NCBI GenBank assembly: GCA_937916415.1
Contig: CALGGH010000099.1
Location: 1-15,233 of the forward strand
DNA from: an uncultured Lachnospiraceae bacterium
GTDB taxonomy: Bacteria; Bacillota; Clostridia; Lachnospirales; Lachnospiraceae
Length of the DNA stretch: 15,233 nucleotides
Direction: 5' to 3'
Shown: in pieces, positions 1 through 6,686 of the stretch
Layout of the letters: every line of letters begins with the position of its first letter
Numbering within the stretch: position 1 is the stretch's first letter
Notes under the pieces: model-generated
Databases searched by the model: none
Told to the model about the DNA's origin: nothing
Seen by the model: the letters and a program-made list of their open reading frames with translations, nothing else
Made by a program: the position numbers and the translations under genes

Positions 1-2
1 TG

Positions 3-584
3 CAAACTGAACTGGAAAAGCGGGAGATCCTGCGCCTTTCAAATGAAGAATCTAATAAAATCACAAGAGAATGCCTGCGCATCGCCATGATCAAGCTCAT
101 GGACAAAAAGGAGTTCGGAAAGATCTCCATCACCGAGATCACAAAACATGCCGGAGTATCGCGCACGGCCTTTTATCGGAATTATGAGACGAGGGAGGCA
201 CTGGTGGAGGACATCTGCCAGAGCCTGTTTGGTGAACTGAAAGCATCGGTTAGTGGAGAACTATACCGCAAAAATCGGAAGGACTGGTATATAACATTTT
301 TCAAAACCATCAGGGAAAACAGCGAATACTTTCAAATCTATCTGAATGCCCACCTCCAATTCGGGGAGCTGTTTGTTTTGGAATCGGTGTACCCTCCGTC
401 CACACCCATGGAACGTTACATGAATTCGGCAAAGGAGGGAGCGTTCCTGCGCGTGCTGACGGTTTGGTTCAATGGTGGAATGAAGGAAAGCCCCGAGGAG
501 ATGGGCGAGATCTGCGAAAAACTGATTTACAACGCTTTGGAAGCAAGCCGGAAAGGAGCTGCAGACAATGAACTTCGACCTTGA
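3..584 (+). CDS. TetR/AcrR family transcriptional regulator (5' partial)
   Basis: A DNA-binding regulator, probably a ligand-responsive repressor of the operon that follows. The frame is open from the window edge. The first two bases are 'tg', so the codon cut by the edge could be the start itself (xTG, then QTELEKREIL), or the start may lie further upstream. An internal ATG at 87 would cut off the first helix, so I do not take it as the start. The TetR N-terminal fold is clear: a helix reading ITRECLRIAMIKLM, then the helix-turn-helix (nt ~117-206) with ISITEITKHAGVSRTAFYRNY, the classic second and third helices including the xAFYRNY motif. The C-terminal ~120 residues are a divergent helical ligand-binding domain whose ligand cannot be read. 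The last 17 nt overlap the nitroreductase gene, so the two are translationally coupled. Family assignment is secure; target and ligand are unknown. Confidence 0.88.
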   Translation, partial: QTELEKREILRLSNEESNKITRECLRIAMIKLMDKKEFGKISITEITKHAGVSRTAFYRNYETREALVEDICQSLFGELKASVSGELYRKNRKDWYITFFKTIRENSEYFQIYLNAHLQFGELFVLESVYPPSTPMERYMNSAKEGAFLRVLTVWFNGGMKESPEEMGEICEKLIYNALEASRKGAADNELRP

Positions 585-1407
585 AAAAACAGTGCGGCTG
601 AGAAAGAGCGTCCGCACCTACGAAAACCGCCCTCTTGAGAAAACGGATAAAGACAAGGTAGACGCCTGCATTTTGGAAATTTTGGCAGAGGATGAGCCGT
701 TTCCCGCTGATATAAGTATCCGCCTGCTGGAGGCTGCGCCGGGAACTGACACCGAAAAGCTTGGCACATACGGCGTGATTCGCGGCGCAAAGGATTTCCT
801 CTGCGTGACAGTGAAGGACACGGAAAGCGCCATGGAAGCGGTGGGATATCGGTTTGAAAAGCTGGTACTCTATGCGACAGCTATGGGACTTGGCACCTGC
901 TGGCTGGCGGGAACCTTCAATCGGGAGCAGTTTTCCGATGCACTGCGTCTGGAAACAGACGACATCTTTCCGATCGTCTGTCCCATCGGCTACCCGCTGC
1001 AAAAACAGACGCTGATCAGCAGCGTATTTCGAAAGGTGGGCAAATCCGATCAGCGCAAGGAGTGGTCGGAGCTGTTCTTCGAGAATGAATTTGGTTCTCC
1101 TCTTACAACAGAAGCTGCGGGAGAATACGCCTTTCCGTTGGAGATGATGCGCCTTGCCCCCTCTGCGGCCAATCGTCAACCGTGGAGGATCGTACACAAA
1201 GATGGAGTCTTTCACTTTTATCGTGAGGAAAACCCAAAAAGCAAATACCCCTACGACCTGCAAAGGCTGGACGTAGGGATCGGCGCGTGCCATTTTCATT
1301 TAGCAGCAGGAGAGCGGGCTTTGGCCGGAACGTTTACCAAACTGTCAAACACCGGCATTGATGCGCCGAGTGATGCGAAGTACCTGTTTTCATGGCTTGC
1401 AGGGTAA
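568..1407 (+). CDS. Nitroreductase family protein (TM1586-like, FMN-dependent)
   Basis: Probable cytoplasmic FMN-dependent oxidoreductase of the nitroreductase superfamily, 279 aa, matching the single-chain TM1586-type subfamily in which two half-domains form one FMN fold. Visible motifs are RKSVRTYENRPL at residues 12-23 (N-terminal FMN phosphate contact), the GLGTCWLAGTF segment at 107-117, and the second-half signature LAPSAANRQPWR at 196-207 with LDVGIGACHF at 234-243. The ATG is preceded by AAAGGAG (552-558) at 9-nt spacing. It overlaps the end of the TetR gene by 17 nt and is followed 21 nt later by a hydrolase gene, so all three look co-transcribed. The physiological substrate (nitro compound, quinone or flavin) cannot be inferred. 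The TetR neighbour suggests induction by a small molecule. Confidence 0.86.
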   Translation: MNFDLEKTVRLRKSVRTYENRPLEKTDKDKVDACILEILAEDEPFPADISIRLLEAAPGTDTEKLGTYGVIRGAKDFLCVTVKDTESAMEAVGYRFEKLVLYATAMGLGTCWLAGTFNREQFSDALRLETDDIFPIVCPIGYPLQKQTLISSVFRKVGKSDQRKEWSELFFENEFGSPLTTEAAGEYAFPLEMMRLAPSAANRQPWRIVHKDGVFHFYREENPKSKYPYDLQRLDVGIGACHFHLAAGERALAGTFTKLSNTGIDAPSDAKYLFSWLAG

Positions 1408-1428
1408 CCGAAAAATGGAGTAACGACG

Positions 1429-2427
1429 ATGGAACAGTCAAAAGGTAAAAAGTCAAAGAAAATCCTAAAGGTGATCGTAATCACCCTTGCGGTTCTGATC
1501 GCATTGTTTGCTGCGCTCAGCATCGTATCCCACACGGTGTATCACCGCTCTAATATGGCGACGCTTGCCGAGCTTTATCTGAGGATATCCGGGACGAAGG
1601 CAAAATTTGAGGACGCGGACGAATGCACCGCTTATATTGAGAAACGCGCAGGCGCTGAAAGCTATGTTCTGGACACAAAACTGAAATCCGCAGTGGCGGA
1701 AGAGGACATCAACGGAAGCAGGGTCTATACGCTCAAGCCATCCGAAACCCCGGACTATATCATTCTTTATCTTCACGGCGGCGCTTACATTAACGACGCG
1801 AACGCAAACTATTTCAAGCTGTGCGATCATTTTGCGCAGAAGCTGAATGCGGAAGTGATCTTCCCCATCTATCCTTTGGCACCGGCACATACGTGGGAGG
1901 AGACATTTGCAATTTTGACCGATATTTATGAAAGCAGACTGCAAGCGGCAGCTGTGCCTGTGATCATCATGGGAGATTCCGCAGGCGGCGGGTTGTCCAT
2001 TGCTTTCTGCGAATACCTTGATAAGTTGGGGCTTGTGCAGCCCGACAAGCTGATTTTGTTCTCGCCGTGGATGGATATTTCCATGTCCAATCCGGCGGCT
2101 TCGGACTATGAAGCCGTGGATCCCATGCTGTCGGCCTATGGTCTTATTGAGATGGGCAAATGCTGGGCCGGTGATTTGGATCTGCAGGATTATAGGGTCA
2201 GCCCAATCTTCGGTGATATTTCCTGTCTGCAAAATGTTTATCTGTTCGTAGGAACGCGGGAGATCTTCTACCCCGACGTAACGGACTTTTATGGGATGCT
2301 GCAGGAGCTTAACATCAACACGGAACTGGTAATCGGAGAAGGGCTGAATCACGTTTATCCTCTGTATCCTATCCCTGAAGCTGACGATGCTTTTGAACAA
2401 ATATGCGATATGATTCAAGATAGATAA
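1429..2427 (+). CDS. Membrane-anchored alpha/beta hydrolase (HSL/acetyl-esterase type)
   Basis: Probable carboxylesterase or lipase-like hydrolase of the hormone-sensitive-lipase group, 332 aa. A basic N-terminus (KGKKSKKILK) leads into a hydrophobic segment at residues ~12-34. This is either a signal anchor or an uncleaved signal peptide, placing the catalytic domain outside the membrane. The oxyanion-hole motif HGGAY lies at 116-120 and the nucleophile elbow GDSAGGG at 182-188 (Ser184). The likely acid is Asp283 in FVGTREIFYPDV and the base His308 in GLNHVYPLYP, which completes a Ser-Asp-His triad. The start has GGAG at 1417-1420. It sits between the nitroreductase gene and the cardiolipin-synthase-like gene in the same operon. 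The combination suggests xenobiotic or lipid handling, but the substrate is unknown. Confidence 0.86.
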   Translation: MEQSKGKKSKKILKVIVITLAVLIALFAALSIVSHTVYHRSNMATLAELYLRISGTKAKFEDADECTAYIEKRAGAESYVLDTKLKSAVAEEDINGSRVYTLKPSETPDYIILYLHGGAYINDANANYFKLCDHFAQKLNAEVIFPIYPLAPAHTWEETFAILTDIYESRLQAAAVPVIIMGDSAGGGLSIAFCEYLDKLGLVQPDKLILFSPWMDISMSNPAASDYEAVDPMLSAYGLIEMGKCWAGDLDLQDYRVSPIFGDISCLQNVYLFVGTREIFYPDVTDFYGMLQELNINTELVIGEGLNHVYPLYPIPEADDAFEQICDMIQDR

Positions 2428-2484
2428 TTTTAACGGCGGATGGACTTTCCTCCAGCCGCAAAGTATAAAGCCGGGAGGATTAAA

Positions 2485-3648
2485 GTGAGCAGTACAGTAC
2501 AAACGATAGAAAAGAAAAGCAGTGTGAAAAACGGTGTAGGGCGCCTGGTTTTAACGGCGGTATCTGTCATTCTGGAAGCGGCAGTCATCATTATAATCGC
2601 CTTAAGACTGAATTCTTATGCGGAATGGATCGCGATTGGAACTCGTATTTTGGCTGCGCTTCTGGTTCTTGCAATCTATGCGCGTAATACCACATCTGCC
2701 ATGAAAACACCGTGGATCATTCTGATTATGACGTTTCCTGTCCTGGGAGTGACATTATATCTCCTGATTGGTTTCAATGGATCGACCAGAAGCATGCGAA
2801 AGCGGTATGAGGACATAGACCGTGTTCTTCTGCCAAAGCTGCCAGAAAACCGGGAGGTGCTTGAAAGCCTTCAAGATAAGAGCGGTTATCTTGCCAACAT
2901 TGCAAGATATGTCCAGGACAAAGCCGGTTATCCGGTGTATCGGAATACTGACATTGTGTATTATGATGACGCAGCTGCAGCTCTTGCGGCGCAGAAGGAT
3001 ATAGGCGAAGGCGCCAGCAAATACGTGATCTTCTGTGACGGCGGTTATCTGGAATATCCGCACAGATACTTCTGTGTTATGACGGCAACTGCTACCGATA
3101 CGGACGATCAGAGGACATTTGTCAGAGAGAAGGCTGTACTGCTCGAGAGCCAGCCATACCGTGAGGACTGGGCACGCAGAGAATTGTCGACAGATATACA
3201 GGCGAGGAACTATCTTGATGAACTGGAGGAGATGATATATGACTGCTCCCACGCTTCAAACTTCGCTGTAAGAGATCTGATGAGCGAGATTAAGAACGGT
3301 GGAGGCGGAACATCGAATGGTATAGTATACGGCATAGTAAACGGAGTACAGAATTGGTTCGGTGGTGGGGACAATTTCTCTCAGACAGGACTCAATGCTT
3401 TGTCTGACGAAGCCAGAGCACGCATACAGGAGAGAATGACATCGTGGCAGGAGATGGATGATCTTGAGGGCAGAAGTGCATTTGACAAGCTGAGTCCGAT
3501 CCTGAGCCTTATTGATGTTGCCAAGGACGGCTATGATAAGCATTACGGTTATGATGCTATGACGATCAATATCATCAGATACCAGATAGATGAGACGTTC
3601 AGCAGGCATAAACGGGCACTGTATGATGTAAGACAGAGGATGCTATAG
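2485..3648 (+). CDS. Cardiolipin synthase N-terminus fused to unrelated tail (chimeric/truncated)
   Basis: The chosen GTG at 2485 has GGGAGG (2473-2478) with 6-nt spacing. An in-frame ATG at 2440 lacks a comparable ribosome site. The first ~180 residues match the membrane N-terminal region of Clostridia cardiolipin synthases: three hydrophobic helices (roughly residues 21-41, 48-66, 77-97), then a segment reading SGYLANIARYVQDKAGYPVY, then the region that normally leads into the first phospholipase-D domain. From about nt 2990-3045 the similarity stops. No HKD (HxKxxxxD) motif appears and the rest of a ~500-aa enzyme is missing. The tail (~200 residues, including a GGGG run and QNWFGGGDNF) is not a family I recognise. 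As a cardiolipin synthase the product must be inactive. It is either a natural recombinant, a pseudogene, or an assembly chimera. Confidence 0.7.
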   Translation: MSSTVQTIEKKSSVKNGVGRLVLTAVSVILEAAVIIIIALRLNSYAEWIAIGTRILAALLVLAIYARNTTSAMKTPWIILIMTFPVLGVTLYLLIGFNGSTRSMRKRYEDIDRVLLPKLPENREVLESLQDKSGYLANIARYVQDKAGYPVYRNTDIVYYDDAAAALAAQKDIGEGASKYVIFCDGGYLEYPHRYFCVMTATATDTDDQRTFVREKAVLLESQPYREDWARRELSTDIQARNYLDELEEMIYDCSHASNFAVRDLMSEIKNGGGGTSNGIVYGIVNGVQNWFGGGDNFSQTGLNALSDEARARIQERMTSWQEMDDLEGRSAFDKLSPILSLIDVAKDGYDKHYGYDAMTINIIRYQIDETFSRHKRALYDVRQRML

Positions 3649-3662
3649 GAGAGAACCTGAGA

Positions 3663-3941
3663 GTGTGCTCGCAGCTGACCAAGCAGGTTGAAAACCAGGG
3701 GGTTCATCATATCAATCCTGGTGAGATGGATCACATCATGAAGAAAATGGGAACGAACTGGCAGAAAGTATCAGAAGCCATGATGGAGGCGGCCGAGAGG
3801 GCATCGCATGCTGCAAAAGCAGCCGAAAACGCCGCTGCCAAGGCTGCGGCAGGCAATGTTAGCGGAAAGGGATTTGTTGCCGGGAATAGTGTGATGAATC
3901 AGATGATCAATGACCTTAATGACTATAATGACCGGCAGTAA
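3663..3941 (+). CDS. Small Ala-rich hypothetical protein
   Basis: 92 aa, unrecognised. The GTG start at 3663 follows AGGAGA (3647-3652) that overlaps the stop of the preceding frame, so translation would be coupled to it. The N-terminal half contains INPGEMDHIMKKMGTNWQKV; the middle is an Ala/Lys/Glu helix (roughly residues 37-68, with AAERASHAAKAAENAAAKAAAG), probably amphipathic or coiled coil. The C-terminus is polar. No membrane segment or signal peptide is seen. The same frame stays open a little upstream of the GTG (to a TGA at 3624), so a frameshift joining it to the preceding tail is an alternative reading. Its 3' end overlaps the first copy of a ~55-bp direct repeat. Confidence 0.5.
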   Translation: MCSQLTKQVENQGVHHINPGEMDHIMKKMGTNWQKVSEAMMEAAERASHAAKAAENAAAKAAAGNVSGKGFVAGNSVMNQMINDLNDYNDRQ

Positions 3942-3992
3942 TACCGGCATATGACTTGGGAGATTTCCGCATGAGCGGATGAATGACACAAA
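3938..3992. repeat. Imperfect direct repeat, copy 1 (left of the ATPase gene)
   Basis: Shares the blocks ACCGGCATATG and CCGCATGAGCGGATGA plus a trailing CACAAA with 5832-5887, in the same order and orientation and at nearly the same spacing. Read on the minus strand it encodes HPLMRKSPKSYAGITA, against HPLMRRAFGAYAGVTA in copy 2. The similarity therefore may come from the ends of two paralogous minus-strand genes. Confidence 0.7.
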
Positions 3993-4027
3993 GGTCTGTA
4001 ACAGCTAACATAATGCCTGACAGGAGG

Positions 4028-4055
4028 AGGGGGTGGCATGCCACCTCCTTTTTTT
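4028..4055 (+). terminator. Strong rho-independent terminator
   Basis: A 9-bp GC-rich stem, AGGGGGTGG (4028-4036) with CCACCTCCT (4041-4049) including one G-T pair, has the tetraloop CATG and runs into a T tract ending at 4055. It ends the transcription unit containing the chimeric gene and the small Ala-rich ORF, and isolates the ATPase gene downstream. Confidence 0.85.
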
Positions 4056-4056
4056 A

Positions 4057-4062
4057 TATAAT
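4057..4062 (+). promoter_or_regulatory. Possible -10 element for the ATPase gene
   Basis: A perfect TATAAT directly after the terminator, 83 nt before the ATPase start. No good -35 is visible because the expected position falls inside the terminator stem, so this is tentative. Confidence 0.3.
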
Positions 4063-4144
4063 GAAAATGAATTGATGGTATGATATCAGGCGATAAGACC
4101 AGACCGCACCTTTGTATCATAGAATCCAACAAAGAGGATATAGG

Positions 4145-5734
4145 ATGAAGGAATTTAACACAACGGCCGTATGTATACCTGAAAAACATTATATGGTAGA
4201 TATATCCGATAAAATTGATATTATCAGGAATATGATCCGTAAGGACAAGTATTTTACGATCAACCGTGCCAGACAATATGGTAAGACGACCACACTTAAC
4301 ATGCTTAAGAGGACTCTCATGTCAGAGTATGAGGTAATAAGTCTGGATTTTCAGGGAATAGGCGCGGCCGGATTCAAAACCGAGCAGTCTTTTGTGCAGG
4401 AGTTTTCAAGACTCCTTATCAACCGGCTCAGGACAGGACTTGGGATGCCTGATAAGATCAAGTCAGAACTGGACGTCATCCGTGATAGATCAAAGAATAA
4501 AGCCAGATTGGGTGAATTGTTTGATATCCTTAATGATTGGTGCAGACTGTCCGACAGGGACATTGTATTGATCATTGATGAGGTCGACAGCGCCTCGAAC
4601 AATCAGGTGTTCTTAGACTTCCTGGCACAGCTCCGTAATGGCTATATAGGCAGGGATACCGATGGTATATCTACTTTTAAGTCGGTTATACTAGCAGGAG
4701 TAACAGATGTTAAACATCTGAAAAGTAAGGTCAGACCCGATGAGCAGCATAAATTAAACAGTCCATGGAATATAGCAGCTGATTTTCATGTTGACATGAG
4801 TTTTTCCGCTGAAGGCATTAAAGGAATGCTTGAAGAATATGATTCAGATCATAAGATCGGCATGGACACTGCATTGATGGCAAGGCTCATTAGGGATTAT
4901 ACGGCGGGTTATCCATTTCTTGTGAGTCGGCTGTGTCAATTGATGGATAATAGTGTAAGCCTTTTGCTTGGAAGCAAAGAGACGGCATGGACACGTCAGG
5001 GATTGGACGAAGCAGTCAAAATGCTATTATCAGAGGACAATACATTATTCCAATCCATGATGGTCAAATTAACGAACTATCCCGAATTGAGGAATTCTTT
5101 AAGAAGCATTCTCATGGAGGGCGTTCGGATGTCCTATGATCCATATAATGAGTCAGTATCCGAATTGACTATGCATGGCTTCATATACAACGATGGCGGT
5201 GTAGTCAGAATATCAAACAGACTATTCGAAACATTGTTGTATAACCGTTTTCTGTCAAATGATGAGGTAAAAAGCAACAGCTTCTATATGGAGGGTGATC
5301 TGACTAAGAATATATTCGTGCGGGATGGCGTCCTTGACATGAGGCTTATTATGGAGAGATTCATTGATACTTTCCATCAGATCTACGGTGATCTTGAGGC
5401 AAAATTCAAGGAAAAGGACGGCAGGGAACTGTTTCTTCTGTATCTTAAGCCTATCATCAACGGAACAGGTAATTATTATATAGAAGCGCAGACCCGTGAT
5501 ATGAAGCGGACCGATGTAATAGTAGATTATCTGGGCAAACAGTACATAATTGAGCTGAAGATCTGGCATGGCGAGCGTTATAACGCGGAAGGTGAAGCAC
5601 AGATCATGGATTATCTTGACTATTGGAAGATTGATACAGGATATATGCTCAGTTTCAATTTCAACAAGAATAAGGAGACCGGTGTAAAGAAGATACAGAA
5701 AGGAAACCGGATCCTTTACGAAGGAATTGTGTGA
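4145..5734 (+). CDS. AAA-ATPase-like protein with C-terminal PD-(D/E)XK nuclease domain
   Basis: 529 aa with ATG at 4145 preceded by AGAGGA (4133-4138) at 6-nt spacing. A TTG at 4112 in the same frame has no such site. The N-terminal ATPase has the atypical P-loop NRARQYGKTTTLNML (residues 40-54, Lys47), Walker B VLIIDEVD (141-148) and a sensor-like strand VILAGVTD (181-188). A helical linker follows. The C-terminus carries a PD-(D/E)XK core: Asp457 in TDVIVDYLG, then IIELKIWHG with Glu470 and Lys472, and a QIMDYLDYW helix at 486-494. This architecture is a widespread, often multicopy family in Clostridia and Bacteroidota whose role is not settled; nuclease or mobile-element functions have been suggested. 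All key residues are present and the frame is intact. It is flanked by imperfect direct repeats and has its own terminator-insulated position, so it may be a mobile cargo gene. Confidence 0.85.
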   Translation: MKEFNTTAVCIPEKHYMVDISDKIDIIRNMIRKDKYFTINRARQYGKTTTLNMLKRTLMSEYEVISLDFQGIGAAGFKTEQSFVQEFSRLLINRLRTGLGMPDKIKSELDVIRDRSKNKARLGELFDILNDWCRLSDRDIVLIIDEVDSASNNQVFLDFLAQLRNGYIGRDTDGISTFKSVILAGVTDVKHLKSKVRPDEQHKLNSPWNIAADFHVDMSFSAEGIKGMLEEYDSDHKIGMDTALMARLIRDYTAGYPFLVSRLCQLMDNSVSLLLGSKETAWTRQGLDEAVKMLLSEDNTLFQSMMVKLTNYPELRNSLRSILMEGVRMSYDPYNESVSELTMHGFIYNDGGVVRISNRLFETLLYNRFLSNDEVKSNSFYMEGDLTKNIFVRDGVLDMRLIMERFIDTFHQIYGDLEAKFKEKDGRELFLLYLKPIINGTGNYYIEAQTRDMKRTDVIVDYLGKQYIIELKIWHGERYNAEGEAQIMDYLDYWKIDTGYMLSFNFNKNKETGVKKIQKGNRILYEGIV

Positions 5735-5797
5735 TAATAAAACGGTGTTGTGTACGGCGTCCACCCGGCGATGTGGGTAAAATAAGTCTGAATTAAT

Positions 5798-6043
5798 CTA
5801 TAAGGCCGCGGGAGAGTGGTCTAAAACTGCGGTAACACCGGCATATGCCCCAAATGCCCGCCGCATGAGCGGATGAGTGAACACAAATTCCATGCACGGT
5901 TCTTCGAGACGGATAACGCTGACCTTATCATCATATAACAGTATGCGCATCTTATTAAAGGGAGTACCTGTGATCTCGGTAGCACCTTCTTCATCGACCT
6001 CATCCGCGGGACGGATCGTAACCAGCGGTTCGGACAGACTCAT
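5798..6043 (-). pseudogene. Minus-strand coding remnant, C-terminal fragment of unknown protein
   Basis: 81 codons from an ATG at 6043 to a stop at 5798. The sequence looks like real protein, with alternating hydrophobic strands and charged residues such as MRILLYDDKVSVIRLEEP and FVFTHPLMRRAFGAYAGV. There is no convincing ribosome site, and the frame extends a few codons upstream of the ATG to a TAA without another ATG. I read it as the C-terminal piece of a longer protein whose beginning was lost where the zinc-ribbon gene now starts. Its C-terminal motif recurs on the minus strand at 3938-3992. I do not recognise the family. The + strand of this stretch shows no better candidate. Confidence 0.45.
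5832..5887. repeat. Imperfect direct repeat, copy 2 (right of the ATPase gene)
   Basis: Partner of 3938-3992. The two conserved blocks and their order match and the intervening ~12 bases differ. Together the copies bracket the intact ATPase/nuclease gene on both sides. Confidence 0.7.
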
Positions 6044-6090
6044 AAGAGCATTAAACTGCCGTATAAGTCTTGATATCTCGGGGGGTGGTT

Positions 6091-6444
6091 ATGATATGCA
6101 AAAATTGTGGGAGCCAAATACCTGACAACAGTAGATTCTGTACGAGATGCGGAAGCAAAACGGAAGAAAAAGCAGAAGGCGCGCCGTCGACCGGGATCAA
6201 ACTGTGCGAGGATGGTAAGTATCGCTGGATCTACGAATTATCAATGCTGAAGAATCCGGTGATCCTGTTAACGGTCTGGAAGATAGTGGCGCTTGTGTTC
6301 GGCGGGATAGGTCTGTTTGATCTTCTTATCAGCCTGAAGGATATCATAAGGCGCGGCGATCCGGAGGATTTCGATTTCGTTCTTGGCTTTATACGATCCC
6401 ATATACCGCAGGCAAAAGCGTTGATAACCTGTCGTTATCAATAG
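6091..6444 (+). CDS. Zinc-ribbon membrane protein with apparent internal deletion
   Basis: 117 aa from ATG 6091, preceded by a G-rich ribosome site (GGGGGGTGG, 6080-6088). An N-terminal zinc ribbon uses CKNC (Cys3, Cys6) and CTRC (Cys17, Cys20). It is followed by EDGKYRWIYEL and a hydrophobic helix at residues ~57-82. In the Clostridia family I recall, this layout continues with a second membrane helix and a long cytoplasmic part before a C-terminal motif resembling EDFDFVLGFIRSHIPQAK. Here that motif (residues 92-109) comes right after the first helix, so roughly the middle half is missing although the frame is kept. The last residues (ALITCRYQ) run into DNA that in another frame encodes a GGDEF tail. 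Probably a non-functional internally deleted copy; function of the family is unknown. Confidence 0.65.
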   Translation: MICKNCGSQIPDNSRFCTRCGSKTEEKAEGAPSTGIKLCEDGKYRWIYELSMLKNPVILLTVWKIVALVFGGIGLFDLLISLKDIIRRGDPEDFDFVLGFIRSHIPQAKALITCRYQ

Positions 6445-6572
6445 GGTACGTATCCCATCATGAATTTCCCGGAGAGTCGATGGAAACGCTGATCAAAATA
6501 TCGGACCAGAGGATGTATGATGCAAAGAGGGCATACTATCGGTCCAAAGGCATTGACAGGCGTAATCAATGA
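6411..6572 (+). pseudogene. C-terminal remnant of a GGDEF (diguanylate cyclase) domain
   Basis: In the frame ending at TGA 6570-6572 the sequence reads LSLSIGYVSHHEF, then METLIKISDQRMYDAKRAYY and RSKGIDRRNQ. This is the usual end of a GGDEF domain: the SIG strand, then the (A/S)DxxMYxAK helix, then an RR-containing tail. The catalytic GG(D/E)EF loop and everything before it are absent, because upstream DNA encodes the end of the zinc-ribbon protein in a different frame. There is no start codon or ribosome site of its own. It is a broken gene end left by deletion or recombination, or an assembly join near 6411-6423. It cannot make c-di-GMP. Confidence 0.75.
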
Positions 6573-6686
6573 AGGAGTCTCATGGACAGAAACGTGGCGA
6601 TAAGGGAATGGTTATGATATCATGTTTTTGAGAGACTCGTGCTGAGCCCGGTATGTGAAAAAGAAATCGGATAGGATGGTAAGTTA

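Noticed and set aside
469..1299. Long minus-strand open frame (276 codons) opposite the nitroreductase gene
   Set aside because: It lies wholly over well-supported + strand genes, is rich in Cys, Arg, His and Ser as expected of an antisense shadow, and has no recognisable domain.
1465..2502. 345-codon minus-strand frame opposite the alpha/beta hydrolase
   Set aside because: The + strand gene has a full catalytic triad and motifs; the opposite frame has none.
6582..6674. Short frame after GAAGGAG, MDRNVAIREWL then TGA then YHVFERLVLSPVCEKEIG
   Set aside because: An in-frame TGA stops it after 11 codons. No selenocysteine context is visible, and it is too short to separate a decayed gene from chance.
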